Assembly (NCBI GenBank): GCA_903896545.1
Contig: CAITYF010000056.1
Span: 28,401-92,400 of the forward strand
Length of the DNA: 64,000 nucleotides
Source of the DNA: an uncultured Myxococcales bacterium
GTDB taxonomy: Bacteria; Myxococcota_A; UBA9042
Reading direction: 5' to 3'
In this document: in pieces, positions 33,621 through 42,503 of the stretch
How the letters are laid out: every line of letters starts with the position of its first letter
Position numbering within the stretch: the stretch's first letter is position 1
Translations under genes and position numbers: made by a program
Notes under the pieces: model-generated
What the model was told of the DNA's origin: nothing
Databases searched by the model: none
The model's input: the letters and a program-made list of their open reading frames with translations, nothing else

Positions 33621-34583
33621 TCATGGCGGCGAATCCGGCGTGTTCGCTGGGTCGACTGTGCGTCGCGGTTTCCCAGGATCTGCTGGCGCTGCGGGTGCGA
33701 CGGGAGCAACGCCCGGTGCGGCTTCGGTGTCTGGACCGTGGTAGCCGGTCACGATCAACACTTCTTCGAGGGTCGCGTAGGACACCGCCGCCGCGAGGAC
33801 AAATTCCTGGTACGGACCGCTTTGCGTCGGTGCTGCATCGGCAATGTGGCCAATTTCCAGCCCCGCCGGAAATACGCGATCGTGGCCCGTCGTCAGCACA
33901 GCGTCGCCCGCTGCCAACGGCGTGCCGCGATCGAGCTTGTCCAAATGCACAAACTGCGCCGTAAATTCGTTGCGCTTGCCGTTGCCCTTCACCGAGCCAA
34001 TGACGCCTTTGCCCGGCACCGTCGCGTGCACCTGACTGCGTGCGTCCGTCACGAGCATCACGTCGGCGAAACCTTGGGACACGCGATCGATGCGCCCAAC
34101 GACGCCATCGTCCGTGATGACCGCCATGCCTTCCTTGATGCCAATCAGGCCGTCCGTGTCGATTTTGATCCGCATCACCTGAAAGAACTGCGACACGTCG
34201 CGCCCCAGCACGCGCGCGGGAACGGTCGTGAAGTCGCGGTGCTCCGCCTTGAACTCGCACAGCTCTTTGACGCGCTGCAGTTCCTCGCCGATCGCACGGG
34301 ACTTCAGCGCTTCACCGAGGAGCACGCGATTCTCGCGTTCCAGCACTTCCGCTCGCTCTTCGACTTTGGTCAAGAACACGTAGCGCGAAGCCGACTTGCG
34401 CATCGCTTCGATCGCGTCGTGGTTCAACTGCGTAAACGGCGACGTGATGGCCAAGAGCGCGCGCTCGACGAACGTCGACTCTGTCCGCGTCTTGCCGTGC
34501 CAGTACATCGACGCGATCGGCAGCACAAGCGCGAGCGTGAGCAGGATCGACTGGCGATAGCGGTTGAAAAGGTCGCGGATCAT
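33621..34583 (-). CDS. mreC: rod-shape-determining protein MreC
   Basis: The protein has 320 residues. One N-terminal membrane helix (~12-28, SILLTLALVLPIASMYW), then a coiled-coil region (~65-105, VEERAEVLERENRVLLGEAL), then the double beta-barrel domain with VLGRDVSQFFQVMRIKIDTDGLIGIKEGMAV split by normal spacing and VVGRIDRVSQGFADVMLVTD. MreC is the periplasmic scaffold that activates PBP2. The C-terminal ~45 residues are a Pro/Ala-rich tail. It follows the upstream membrane protein gene by 3 bp. No mreB is in the window. Confidence 0.92.
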   Translation of the reverse strand: MIRDLFNRYRQSILLTLALVLPIASMYWHGKTRTESTFVERALLAITSPFTQLNHDAIEAMRKSASRYVFLTKVEERAEVLERENRVLLGEALKSRAIGEELQRVKELCEFKAEHRDFTTVPARVLGRDVSQFFQVMRIKIDTDGLIGIKEGMAVITDDGVVGRIDRVSQGFADVMLVTDARSQVHATVPGKGVIGSVKGNGKRNEFTAQFVHLDKLDRGTPLAAGDAVLTTGHDRVFPAGLEIGHIADAAPTQSGPYQEFVLAAAVSYATLEEVLIVTGYHGPDTEAAPGVAPVAPAAPADPGKPRRTVDPANTPDSPP

Positions 34584-34586
34584 CGC

Positions 34587-35186
34587 TTACGCATGGCCTC
34601 GCGTGCGGTTCTTGTGGTGAACGCGGCGCAAGCGATAGTGCGGCGCAACGATGCCGTGGACAACCAAAAAGCCTGCGGTCAGGATCAAGAGCACGACCGG
34701 CAGCCAAAACCACGGCGAGGCGTCGGGCGCCAGCATTTGCCGCGGACGACTGGAAGTGTGCCAGTTGCCCGTGCGTGCGCGGTCAAACAGGAGGAGCGTC
34801 CACACCGTGTTGACCACGAGCGCGGCGATCGTCGTCCACGCGCGATGAAACCAGCCGGCGGAAGGTCCCCAGCGCATGAAGTTGCCGATGAGAACGGCCA
34901 GCAAGAGCCCGGACCACGCGTAGATCTGCCAGTCGGCAAAATTCTCACGCAAGGCGATGAGGGTCGCGGACAACGTCGCCAACAGGTGCGAAACGAGGGC
35001 CCAGCGCAGCCAAAACGCGTGACCGAGCACCTCTTCCACCGGCGCAAGCGCAACGTCCGCGATCGCGTGAACGGCGTCCTGCACGGCGTGCTGGAGCGGC
35101 GCGTCGTCGGCCGGCGGTGCTGCTGCCTCGGCTTGGGCAACTTGCGGTGTCTTGTCCTCGTCGATCACGGTCCGTCCTGCGGCCAT
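34587..35186 (-). CDS. four-helix membrane protein of unknown function
   Basis: The protein has 199 residues from ATG 35186; a GTG at 35168 is an alternative start. An Ala/Asp-rich N-terminus (~1-50) is followed by four hydrophobic segments (FWLRWALVSHLLATLSATLI, IYAWSGLLLAVLIGNF, WTTIAALVVNTVWTLLLF, FWLPVVLLILTAGFLVVHG) and a basic tail (RLRRVHHKNRTRGHA). No family is recognised. It is immediately upstream of mreC (3 bp), so it is probably co-transcribed with mreC and mreD. It diverges from the thiD-like gene. Confidence 0.65.
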   Translation of the reverse strand: MAAGRTVIDEDKTPQVAQAEAAAPPADDAPLQHAVQDAVHAIADVALAPVEEVLGHAFWLRWALVSHLLATLSATLIALRENFADWQIYAWSGLLLAVLIGNFMRWGPSAGWFHRAWTTIAALVVNTVWTLLLFDRARTGNWHTSSRPRQMLAPDASPWFWLPVVLLILTAGFLVVHGIVAPHYRLRRVHHKNRTRGHA

Positions 35187-35272
35187 CCGGTGACGGCCGT
35201 CGTCGCATGATCGATGCGGTTGGCCGCGTTGGCAAATCTCCGACGTGGTATTCTGCGCAACAGGAGGCACGC

Positions 35273-36037
35273 GTGACAACTGAGGCGGAACAAAAAACGA
35301 CGGTCGTGCTGTGGGGCGGCCTGGATCCCGGCGGTCAAGCGGGCTTGGCGGCTGATCTGCAGGCGGCGCAGGCGCTGGGCGCGGAGACGCGGATCGTCGT
35401 GACGGCGCTGACGGTGCAGACCAGCGCGACGTGGCTGGGCGGCTGGCCGGTGGCCAATGATCTGCGCAACCACGTGGTGAAGAACCTCGATATTCCCCAG
35501 AAAAACGTCGCGATCAAGTCGGGCATGCTGGCGACGCGGCATCACGCCAAGGCGCTGGCGCGGTTTGCAGAGGCACATCCGGAAGCGCCGCTGGTTGTTG
35601 ATCCGCTGATGGCGTCGAGTTCGGGCGGCTCGATGTGGCCGCGCGAGGATCTGGCGGCGATGCCCGCTTGGCTGCTCACGCACCTGCTGCCGCACGCGCG
35701 GGTCGTGACGCCGAACTGGCCGGAGCTCGCGTGGCTGACCGGAAGGGCTCTGACGAACCGCGACGAAGCCGAAGCGGCGCTCGCGAAGCTGCCGTGTGCG
35801 GCCGTGTTGAAAGGCGGCCACGCGCCGGAAGCGCTGTGCGGCGTCGACCTCGTCTGGGACGGTCAGACAATCACGGCGCTGCAGCCCGAAACCGTGTGGA
35901 AAAAAAGTCCGCGGGGCACGGGCTGTCGGCTGGCCACAGCGCTCGCGATCGAGCTGGCACGCGGCAAGTCGCTTGTGGCGTCAACGCTGGCAGCCAAGGC
36001 GCTCGTGGCACGCTTGGCGCAGGATCACGGCGTGTAA
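35273..36037 (+). CDS. thiD: hydroxymethylpyrimidine/phosphomethylpyrimidine kinase-like protein
   Basis: The protein has 254 residues. GTG 35273 has an AGGAGG ribosome site at 35262-35267. Ribokinase-fold sugar/pyrimidine kinase. The N-terminal [20 protein letters not shown] and [10 protein letters not shown], the central [12 protein letters not shown], and [14 protein letters not shown] match ThiD. The anion-hole/catalytic motif [20 protein letters not shown] is present (family: GTGC/GTGD). In thiamin synthesis ThiD phosphorylates HMP and HMP-P. No other thi gene is near, so a related kinase function cannot be excluded. The 3' end overlaps the ferredoxin gene by 13 bp (convergent). Confidence 0.8.
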   Translation: MTTEAEQKTTVVLWGGLDPGGQAGLAADLQAAQALGAETRIVVTALTVQTSATWLGGWPVANDLRNHVVKNLDIPQKNVAIKSGMLATRHHAKALARFAEAHPEAPLVVDPLMASSSGGSMWPREDLAAMPAWLLTHLLPHARVVTPNWPELAWLTGRALTNRDEAEAALAKLPCAAVLKGGHAPEALCGVDLVWDGQTITALQPETVWKKSPRGTGCRLATALAIELARGKSLVASTLAAKALVARLAQDHGV

Positions 36038-36375
36038 CCGTGCTTCTTATAGTTCGCGGCGACCTGGTCGGCCGTCGGCGCGGGGCCCTTGTGGACCTTG
36101 GCAACGACGAAGCTGCCGATGTCGTCGGCGATCGCCTTGTTCTCTTCGATGGCCGACTTGAAGATCGACGGCACTTCGTCTTCTTCGAAGATCGCCTTCC
36201 ACGGGCACGCCGGCTCGCAGTTGGTGCAGTCGATGCACTCGTCCGGGTGAATGAAGAGCTGGTTCTTGTACTTGGCAGCGCCGCCCGCTTCTTCGTAGAT
36301 GCACTCGACGGGGCAAACGTCGGCACAAGCGGTGTCTTTGCAATCCACGCACAGGGCGGTAACGATGTAGGCCAT
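36025..36375 (-). CDS. fdxA: 7Fe ferredoxin ([3Fe-4S][4Fe-4S]), FdxA-like
   Basis: The protein has 116 residues. ATG 36375 follows GGAGG. The N-terminal Fe-S domain contains [19 protein letters not shown] and, after [19 protein letters not shown]. The first cluster has the extended spacing of FdxA-type seven-iron ferredoxins. The C-terminal ~50 residues are a charged helical extension usual for this group. It transfers electrons in the cytoplasm. The redox partner is not clear from neighbours. Confidence 0.9.
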   Translation of the reverse strand: MAYIVTALCVDCKDTACADVCPVECIYEEAGGAAKYKNQLFIHPDECIDCTNCEPACPWKAIFEEDEVPSIFKSAIEENKAIADDIGSFVVAKVHKGPAPTADQVAANYKKHGYTP

Positions 36376-36522
36376 GACAGATTCCTCCAAAAATTCAGTT
36401 AATGACGAGTTCCGTTTTGCGCTGAGTGACTGACCCCGCAGTCGTCGCCAGCGCCGCGATTCTGGCGTCCACGCGCGCGATTGTCGAGACCTGCACGGGC
36501 AGATCCGCTTGCGCGTTGGCGT

Positions 36523-37941
36523 TTAGGGCTTGGGCACCGAAGTGTTCAGGTTGAAATTCAGCGTGCCCGTCGCGGGGGGATTTCCGGCGCTGCCCTTGGT
36601 CAACAGGTAGATGCCGCCGCCCAGAAGCGCTGCGCCGCCCACGACCGCCGTCCAGAACCACCATTCTTTGGTGATCGGCTTGTCGACGTTCTTCTCGTCC
36701 TCAAACAGCGGCGCATTCGGATCGATGTAGGCCGACGCAGCGTCCGTCGCCGCGCCCGCCGACTTGTTCTGCGTCACGACGCTCTGCCGCGAGTCAAGCG
36801 CGGCCAAGGTCGGATCCGCGACGAGTTTCGAGCCCACCGTGCCCGCGACGAATTCCGCGATCTTGTCCAGATACTTCTCGTCCTTGTCGACGATGATCTT
36901 GACCGTCGAGAACTTGCCGTCGGCGCCGAGGAAGAAACCGTTGAGCTCCGTGGTCTTCTTGGCCAGCTTCGGACGCAACACCAGCATCTGATCGGCGCCC
37001 AGCTGATTGCGCAGCTCGCGAATGCGGTCTTCCACCAGCGCTGGCTGCGTGAAGTTGTCCATCAGCACTTTGCGACCGCCGTCCAACTCCTGGGCGAATG
37101 GCGCCGCTTTCAGGTCAAATTCCGCCGTCACGACTTTGCCCGTCGCGACGTCCACCGTCTTGCGTTCCGCCGCCTGCCCAGGAGCGCGCACCGTGATGCG
37201 GTGGGGGCCCGCCGCGATGTCTTCCAGAACCGCCACACCGGTACCGCGGTAAGCGCCGTCGACGAACACATCGCCGCGACCGCCCTTGCTCACGACTTTC
37301 AGATCGCCGGTGCCCAGGTTCGTGATCAGCTGCTTGACCGTCTCAAACATCTCGCGCGCCGACGCGCCGTAGGACGAATACTCGTCAATCGTTTGATTCG
37401 GGTACAGCACCATCGACTTGGCGATCGCGTCGCGCGCCTTCACCAGATCGTTGTTCGCCAGAAACGCCAGTCCTTGCGCCTTGAAGTACCGCGCCAGAAG
37501 GCGTTCATCGCCCGCGTTCGGCGCTTCCGTTAGCGCGACTTCCGTCGCCGTCAACCGTTCCTGAGCCCGCTTCGGCGTCCGCAGGAGCAGCGCACGCAGC
37601 GCTTCTTCCACGTTCTCAGCGGCCTTGACCGCTTGGTCCTGGGCAGGCTGCGGTGACAAATCGAACGGCCGCACCGTGTCCAGCCGTCGCGAAGCCTCAA
37701 AAAGCAGGCGCTCGATGCCTTCCGCCTCGTCCGCCGTCTTCTTGTTCGTCGGCACGCACAGAATCGCCAGCGTGGAATTCGCCGCTGCCTGCGCGTGCGC
37801 TTGGGCGATCCACTGCCCTTGATTGCCCGCGAGCACGGACCACCACTGCAGGTGCACCAGCGCAACCGCCGTCACCGTCGCGACCGTGATGCGTAGCCCG
37901 CGCGAGCGCGGGAGAAGAGAAGTTGCTTCGTGATTCGTCAT
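36523..37941 (-). CDS. PEGA-domain protein with N-terminal helical region
   Basis: The protein has ~472 residues (ATG 37941; ATG 37956 also possible). A signal/anchor segment near residues 15-45 leads to a helical, TPR-like region with LLARYFKAQGLAFLANNDLV. A PEGA domain follows (near 215-275: RGDVFVDGAYRGTGVAVLED ... ITVRAPGQAAERK), then an alpha/beta region with VLRPKLAKKTTELNGFFLG. A C-terminal membrane helix (WWFWTAVVGGAALLGGGIYL) precedes a short tail. The layout and the WWFWTAV helix recur in the PEGA proteins at 50256 and, in layout, 58711. It is the last gene of a three-gene minus-strand group that diverges from the kinase. Function unknown. Confidence 0.75.
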   Translation of the reverse strand: MTNHEATSLLPRSRGLRITVATVTAVALVHLQWWSVLAGNQGQWIAQAHAQAAANSTLAILCVPTNKKTADEAEGIERLLFEASRRLDTVRPFDLSPQPAQDQAVKAAENVEEALRALLLRTPKRAQERLTATEVALTEAPNAGDERLLARYFKAQGLAFLANNDLVKARDAIAKSMVLYPNQTIDEYSSYGASAREMFETVKQLITNLGTGDLKVVSKGGRGDVFVDGAYRGTGVAVLEDIAAGPHRITVRAPGQAAERKTVDVATGKVVTAEFDLKAAPFAQELDGGRKVLMDNFTQPALVEDRIRELRNQLGADQMLVLRPKLAKKTTELNGFFLGADGKFSTVKIIVDKDEKYLDKIAEFVAGTVGSKLVADPTLAALDSRQSVVTQNKSAGAATDAASAYIDPNAPLFEDEKNVDKPITKEWWFWTAVVGGAALLGGGIYLLTKGSAGNPPATGTLNFNLNTSVPKP

Positions 37942-37998
37942 GTCGATACCTGCCATTTGAATCTTGCTAGGAAACGTCGTCGGGTGGCGTGCCAAGGG

Positions 37999-39804
37999 TT
38001 ACTGCGCGAGGAAGCCCGGGCAGTAAACGTCGCTTGCGCCGCCGTCGTGGGTCTTCAGGTCGTCAAAGTCTGCAACGCCGCCAAACAGCATGATGCAGTC
38101 ATTGCTCAACTTCGTGGTCGCCAACGCACCGCGCGGGATAAACGCGGCAGCGGCGTCGGTCGCAGAATCAGGATTGATGAAGAGCGGCCCCAGAAGGTCA
38201 TCCGGGTTCACTTCAAAATTCGTCATGGTCGCACCGCCGCCCTTCAAGCCGGTCAAACCGCCGGTAACGACCACGTGGCCGCCCGTTGAAGTCGCCGAGT
38301 GCAGGTAAACGCCTGCCCCCAATCCCGGCATTTTCTGGATCGTGATCGTCTTCTTGGCGTCGTTCACCGTGAGCAGGTACGCGTCCTCCTTGTTCGGCTT
38401 GGCCCAGACGCCGTCCTTCCAGCGCGTGCCACCGATCGCCGCGAAGCGCTCGACTTTCTCGCCGCTGTCCAACGTCGCCGTTCCAAGCGAGGAGAGCGTC
38501 GGGAAGAACAGCGAACCGGTCGCCTCGCTATAATCCGTCGTGGCTTTGCCGTCGACTCCGACCAACGTGTAGTCGTCGTTGAAGCGGCCGTCGCCCAGGT
38601 TGGAGGATTCAAGGAACGACTCGACGACTTTGCCCGGCGCGGACGAAACGCCGCTCGCGCTGATCGTCTGGTTGCCGCCCCAAATGAGGTAGCGCAACGT
38701 ACCAGCGTCGGTCGGCGTCGCAAACGGCGCGATCGCCGATCCGGCGCGCGAGCCGTTCATGCAGAGCGCGCCGGCCTTGAGCTTGACGAATCCGCCCTTG
38801 CCGCCAATCACCTGCGAGGTCAGCGTCGGGTCAAACAGATCGGCGCAGCGGAAGTCCGTGGAATCCGTCGTCGGCCACGGCGCGCCACCCGTCGCGACAA
38901 CGTAGTCGGCTGTCAGCACCATCAAGTTCGGCATCACGCGCGGACGGACATTGTCCTGAATCGAGTCGTCCGAGCTGCATTCCAGCTGGTTCTTATCGTT
39001 GAGCTTGCACACTTCCCAACGCGGCGTCACCGCGGTCGCGGGCGTCCACACGGGCGGCGCGGACCCGTCCGCCTTCACTTTCATCTCCTTCGCGCCGCCC
39101 ACGATCAGGATTTTTCCCGACTTCGGCAGGTAAACGGCCGAGTGACCGCCGCGCGGCGCAGCCAACTGCCCAGCGTCCGTGAACGTCCCCTTGGCGGGAT
39201 CGAACAGCCACGCCTGCGACTGTGGCAGACCGAGCTTCAGGTCAGCACCGTCCACGGTCGCGTCTGCGAAGCCGCCGGTGATCAGGATCTTGTCGCTCGC
39301 GATGCGCGTCACAACGGGAAACGCGAGTTTGTTGACGCCCGCTTCTGGACCCACGCACGTAAAGCCTTCCGCCGCCATCAACGTCACGTCGACCGTCTGC
39401 GTCTCCAGCTTGTTGATCGTCAGCGCCGACTTGCGGGCAAACCACGACGGCTTGCCGTCCTGCGTGTAGCCGAGCAGCGTCACTTCCCGCGGGCTACCCG
39501 CCGGGATTCCGGTGAAGCTGATGCCCTTGGACGTGCCGTTGAAACTCGCCTCCAGCGGCGCCATGATCTGGGTCAGCAGGCCTTGGGCGTCGGGCTCGCG
39601 CACGATCAGCTTGAACTTGCGGATTTCACCCAGCGGCGAATTGGTCGACGTGCTGCCGCAAGTGCCCGTGAGCGCCGAAACCTTGAGGGCAAATCCGCCT
39701 GTCTCTTCCGCGGGCACAGGCTGCGTCGCACAACCAGCCAAAGCGGCCACGGCGCAAGTCAGACCACCGACGGCGGCGATGAGGCGAGAACGTGTGAGGG
39801 TCAT
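37999..39804 (-). CDS. kelch-repeat-like lipoprotein
   Basis: The protein has 601 residues. A GGAGG ribosome site precedes the ATG. The N-terminus MTLTRSRLIAAVGGLTCAVA ends in lipobox LAGC (Cys25). After a ~120-residue beta-rich region, repeats with the kelch pattern are seen: KILITGGFADAT, GGHSAVYLPKSGKILIVGG, ADYVVATGGAPW, GGHVVVTGGLTGLK, CIMLFGGVADFDD. They suggest a beta-propeller exposed on the outer membrane or in the periplasm. Seen in many Myxococcota as attachment or structural lipoproteins; function unknown. Probably co-transcribed with the PEGA gene 57 bp downstream. Confidence 0.75.
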   Translation of the reverse strand: MTLTRSRLIAAVGGLTCAVAALAGCATQPVPAEETGGFALKVSALTGTCGSTSTNSPLGEIRKFKLIVREPDAQGLLTQIMAPLEASFNGTSKGISFTGIPAGSPREVTLLGYTQDGKPSWFARKSALTINKLETQTVDVTLMAAEGFTCVGPEAGVNKLAFPVVTRIASDKILITGGFADATVDGADLKLGLPQSQAWLFDPAKGTFTDAGQLAAPRGGHSAVYLPKSGKILIVGGAKEMKVKADGSAPPVWTPATAVTPRWEVCKLNDKNQLECSSDDSIQDNVRPRVMPNLMVLTADYVVATGGAPWPTTDSTDFRCADLFDPTLTSQVIGGKGGFVKLKAGALCMNGSRAGSAIAPFATPTDAGTLRYLIWGGNQTISASGVSSAPGKVVESFLESSNLGDGRFNDDYTLVGVDGKATTDYSEATGSLFFPTLSSLGTATLDSGEKVERFAAIGGTRWKDGVWAKPNKEDAYLLTVNDAKKTITIQKMPGLGAGVYLHSATSTGGHVVVTGGLTGLKGGGATMTNFEVNPDDLLGPLFINPDSATDAAAAFIPRGALATTKLSNDCIMLFGGVADFDDLKTHDGGASDVYCPGFLAQ

Positions 39805-39842
39805 CAGAAACCTCCGAACCTAAGGATCGAGAACAAAACGGG

Positions 39843-40367
39843 TCAAAACGGCGTCAGAAACAGAATGCGCGGCTTGCCTTCGACGTCGCCCACCGTAATG
39901 GGCGGCGGCATCTGCTTGGCTTCCGCGGTGACAATGAAAAATTTGCGGCCATTTTCAACCGGCACGCTGCGACAAATCGTGTAGTCCGGCTTGCCGGGCT
40001 CGACGATGTACTTGTGAACGTTGGCGCGCAAACGCGGCCAGTACATTTCACGCAGTTCACGCTGGTTGCGATCGGTCGGAAAGAGCGCGACGAACGCCTG
40101 GAACCCTGCTTCGTCATCCGCACCGAGCGCCAGCTGGTACGCGCGCCAAATCATCCATTCCGCGGTGTCCGGTTGCGGATCGCTGACGCGCTTGTTCAGC
40201 TCGCAGCCGCCGCCCTTTTGCGCGAGTTCATTGCTGCCGACGGCCTGCTGCGATTCCGCCTTGGCCGGTCCCGTGCCACGGCTTTTGCCAACCGACGTGC
40301 CGCCGTTGCATGCGATCACGAAAAGCGCCATCACCAAAACGACGACGAAACGCCAATAACGGCGCAC
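39843..40367 (-). CDS. small lipoprotein of unknown function
   Basis: The protein has 174 residues from GTG 40367, giving MRRYWRFVVVLVMALFVIAC with a lipobox-like Cys20; the open frame extends 75 bases upstream without a better signal. After a Gly/Ser/Lys linker, the domain contains TAEWMIWRAYQLALGADDEA, FVALFPTDRNQRELREMYWP, and VPVENGRKFFIVTAEAKQMP. No family is recognised. It lies 38 bp upstream of the kelch lipoprotein gene on the same strand and diverges from the Ser/Thr kinase. Confidence 0.6.
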   Translation of the reverse strand: MRRYWRFVVVLVMALFVIACNGGTSVGKSRGTGPAKAESQQAVGSNELAQKGGGCELNKRVSDPQPDTAEWMIWRAYQLALGADDEAGFQAFVALFPTDRNQRELREMYWPRLRANVHKYIVEPGKPDYTICRSVPVENGRKFFIVTAEAKQMPPPITVGDVEGKPRILFLTPF

Positions 40368-40554
40368 GTTTGTCGAGTTGCCTTGGACGATACGCGAGGT
40401 CAAATTGCGTGGCTCCGGCAGATGCCCACTGGCCGCAACCACCAGCTTGGCAGTAGCGCCGCGCGACTGTAGCAGAAGGGCCGCGATCGGGCCAACCCCC
40501 AGAGGCGTCGCAACGCATCCAGATCACATCTGGTGCGATGGCGGCGCGTGTTGC

Positions 40555-40560
40555 TATAGT
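40555..40560 (+). promoter_or_regulatory. -10 element upstream of the Ser/Thr kinase
   Basis: TATAGT is a good -10 hexamer; no clear -35 is visible at 16-18 bp (best is TGGTGC). The predicted start near 40567 would leave the ATG at 40569 almost leaderless and supports the ATG at 40605. Confidence 0.4.
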
Positions 40561-40604
40561 GCCGACGAATGCCCGCACGCAGTTGTGGGTTCTGTTGGGT
40601 GAGG

Positions 40605-42434
40605 ATGGCGAGCCCCAATAACCTGGTCGGCGCAGTCTTGTGCGGACGCTACCGCTTGACCAAACTTATCGGTCAAGGCGGCATGGGCTCGGTGTATGAG
40701 GCGCACGATCGGCAGATGTCCGATCGCGTTGTCGCCGTCAAAGTGCTCGCGGCGCACCTGACATCCGATGAAACGCAGGTCACGCGGTTTGAACAAGAGG
40801 CACGCGCCGCCAATCAATTGCGGCATCCCAACACGATTAGCGTGCTCGATTTTGGCCACACGGAAGATGGTCTGCTCTTCATGGCGCTGGAATACCTGCA
40901 CGGCGAAACGCTGACTCAGGTGATGCGACACGGCCCGCTCGACCCCGCGCGCGGTTTGTTCATGCTGCGCCAGGTATGCAAGTCACTGGCAGAAGCGCAC
41001 GCCAAGGGCATCATTCACCGCGATCTCAAGCCGGACAACATCTTTGTCTGCGAGATCTATGGCGAAAGCGACTTCATCAAGGTGATCGATTTTGGCATCG
41101 CCAAGCTGGCCGTTGGCGGCGCAGAACTGACGCAGGTCGGGAAGATGTTCGGCACGCCGCGTTACCTGTCGCCGGAACAGGCGCAGGGTCTGCCGCTGAC
41201 TGCGCCGAGTGACCTGTATTCGCTGGGCGTCATTTTGTTTGAGATGTTGACCGGACAAGCGCCGTTCCACGCCGACGATCCGATGTCGATCGCGATCAAG
41301 CACGTGCAAGAGCTGCCGCCGGCGCTGCGCGACGTCGCCCCGACCTTGGAGATCCCGCCGCAGCTGGAGCAGATGGTTGCGAAGTTGCTGGCCAAACGGC
41401 CGGCGAGACGCTTTCAGACGGCGGAAGAGGTGCTGGCGGAGATCGACGCGTGTCTGCACGAGCTCGCGCCGAATGTGCGGATTTCTGGTCCGCTCACGCC
41501 GCGCGGACCGATGACGCCGGCCAAGCCCAAGACGATTCCACCGCCGTTGCGCGCAGCGTCGGGTCCGGTGCCGCTGTTGGCCGAAGACGAAGCGACGCGC
41601 ACGCTGACGCTGAACCCGGATCCTACCGAGGCTTTTGAGCGCGTGCCGCGGACGGGCGAAGAGGCGACACGCGCGATTGACGCCGTGGACGACGCGTCAT
41701 CACAAGCCGTAGCGTCCGTGGTCGAGGCGCCCGCCGCAGGAGCCGCCGAGACCGAATCGACGGGGCGCGGGAAATCGGACGGCAAGACGTTGGCGTTGGA
41801 AGTCGAGGAAGCGCCGTCCGGCGGCGTGCGAGCGCGACGCGAACGTCCGGCACCGCAACAGCGTCGGCGACCGGCAGCGGTGTCGGCGAGCGCTCCGCCT
41901 GCGACCGTGGAAGAACACGACGGTCCAAACAAGTGGGTTCTTCTTCTCGTCGCCGTCGCGCTGGCTGCGCTTGGCGGCGGTGCGGCGTGGTGGTGGCGCG
42001 GCGCGCAAACTGCGACCGTGACCGACAGCGAACCAGCAGCGCCAGCGGCAGAATCGGCGGCGACGCGCGCGCCGAAGCGGGAGGAAGCGGTGATTGCTGC
42101 ACCAACGCCGCAACCGGCGCTGTTTGCCAAACCCGCGGCAGCCACGGATCCAGTCCCATACGCCTTGGAAATTGCGTCGGATCCGCCCGGAGCCAACGTG
42201 ACGGTTGACGCCATGCCCGCGGGAACGGCGCCGGTGACACTGAAGCTCGCCGGGACCAACACCCTCGTCGCCGTGCTGTCGCTGCCAGGATTCGACGACT
42301 ACCGGCTGGAAATTGACCCGCAGAAAGTTCGCAACGCGGGAATCGCGCGGATGCCGATCCACCTCGTCGCCAAGGTTGCGCCCAAGCCTGTCACGCCCAA
42401 GGCTGCGCCGCGCAAAGCCAAGATCGAGTGGTAA
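40605..42434 (+). CDS. Hanks-type Ser/Thr protein kinase with transmembrane helix and PEGA domain
   Basis: The protein has 609 residues. The kinase domain (~14-280) is complete: Gly loop GQGGMG (23-28), Lys46 in VVAVKVL, HRDLKPDN (138-145), DFG (162-164), APE-equivalent SPEQAQG, and DLYSLGVILFEMLTG. A Pro/Thr/Glu-rich linker of ~160 residues follows. One membrane helix lies near 443-462 (KWVLLLVAVALAALGGGAAW). A PEGA domain (~519-575, SDPPGANVTVDAMPAGTAPV) is outside the cytoplasm. This is a receptor-kinase layout. ATG 40569 is an alternative start. Neighbours with PEGA domains on both sides suggest a shared envelope signal, inferred only. Confidence 0.92.
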   Translation: MASPNNLVGAVLCGRYRLTKLIGQGGMGSVYEAHDRQMSDRVVAVKVLAAHLTSDETQVTRFEQEARAANQLRHPNTISVLDFGHTEDGLLFMALEYLHGETLTQVMRHGPLDPARGLFMLRQVCKSLAEAHAKGIIHRDLKPDNIFVCEIYGESDFIKVIDFGIAKLAVGGAELTQVGKMFGTPRYLSPEQAQGLPLTAPSDLYSLGVILFEMLTGQAPFHADDPMSIAIKHVQELPPALRDVAPTLEIPPQLEQMVAKLLAKRPARRFQTAEEVLAEIDACLHELAPNVRISGPLTPRGPMTPAKPKTIPPPLRAASGPVPLLAEDEATRTLTLNPDPTEAFERVPRTGEEATRAIDAVDDASSQAVASVVEAPAAGAAETESTGRGKSDGKTLALEVEEAPSGGVRARRERPAPQQRRRPAAVSASAPPATVEEHDGPNKWVLLLVAVALAALGGGAAWWWRGAQTATVTDSEPAAPAAESAATRAPKREEAVIAAPTPQPALFAKPAAATDPVPYALEIASDPPGANVTVDAMPAGTAPVTLKLAGTNTLVAVLSLPGFDDYRLEIDPQKVRNAGIARMPIHLVAKVAPKPVTPKAAPRKAKIEW

Positions 42435-42503
42435 CCGGCGGCTCGGAGCGGGTAGCCCAGTTGGCGTGAACTTGCTACCCTCCGGCGCTGGAGGACAGGT
42501 GCA

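Noticed and set aside
36006..36021. TGGCACG with GC at the right spacing near the end of the thiD-like gene
   Set aside because: It is inside a coding region, points to a convergent gene, and the -12 part is GCGC rather than TTGC.
42464..42478. TGGCGTGaacTTGCT ahead of the PEGA gene at 42504 as a sigma-54 promoter
   Set aside because: The GG to GC distance is 11 instead of 12 bp, and the C-A of TGGCAC is not matched.
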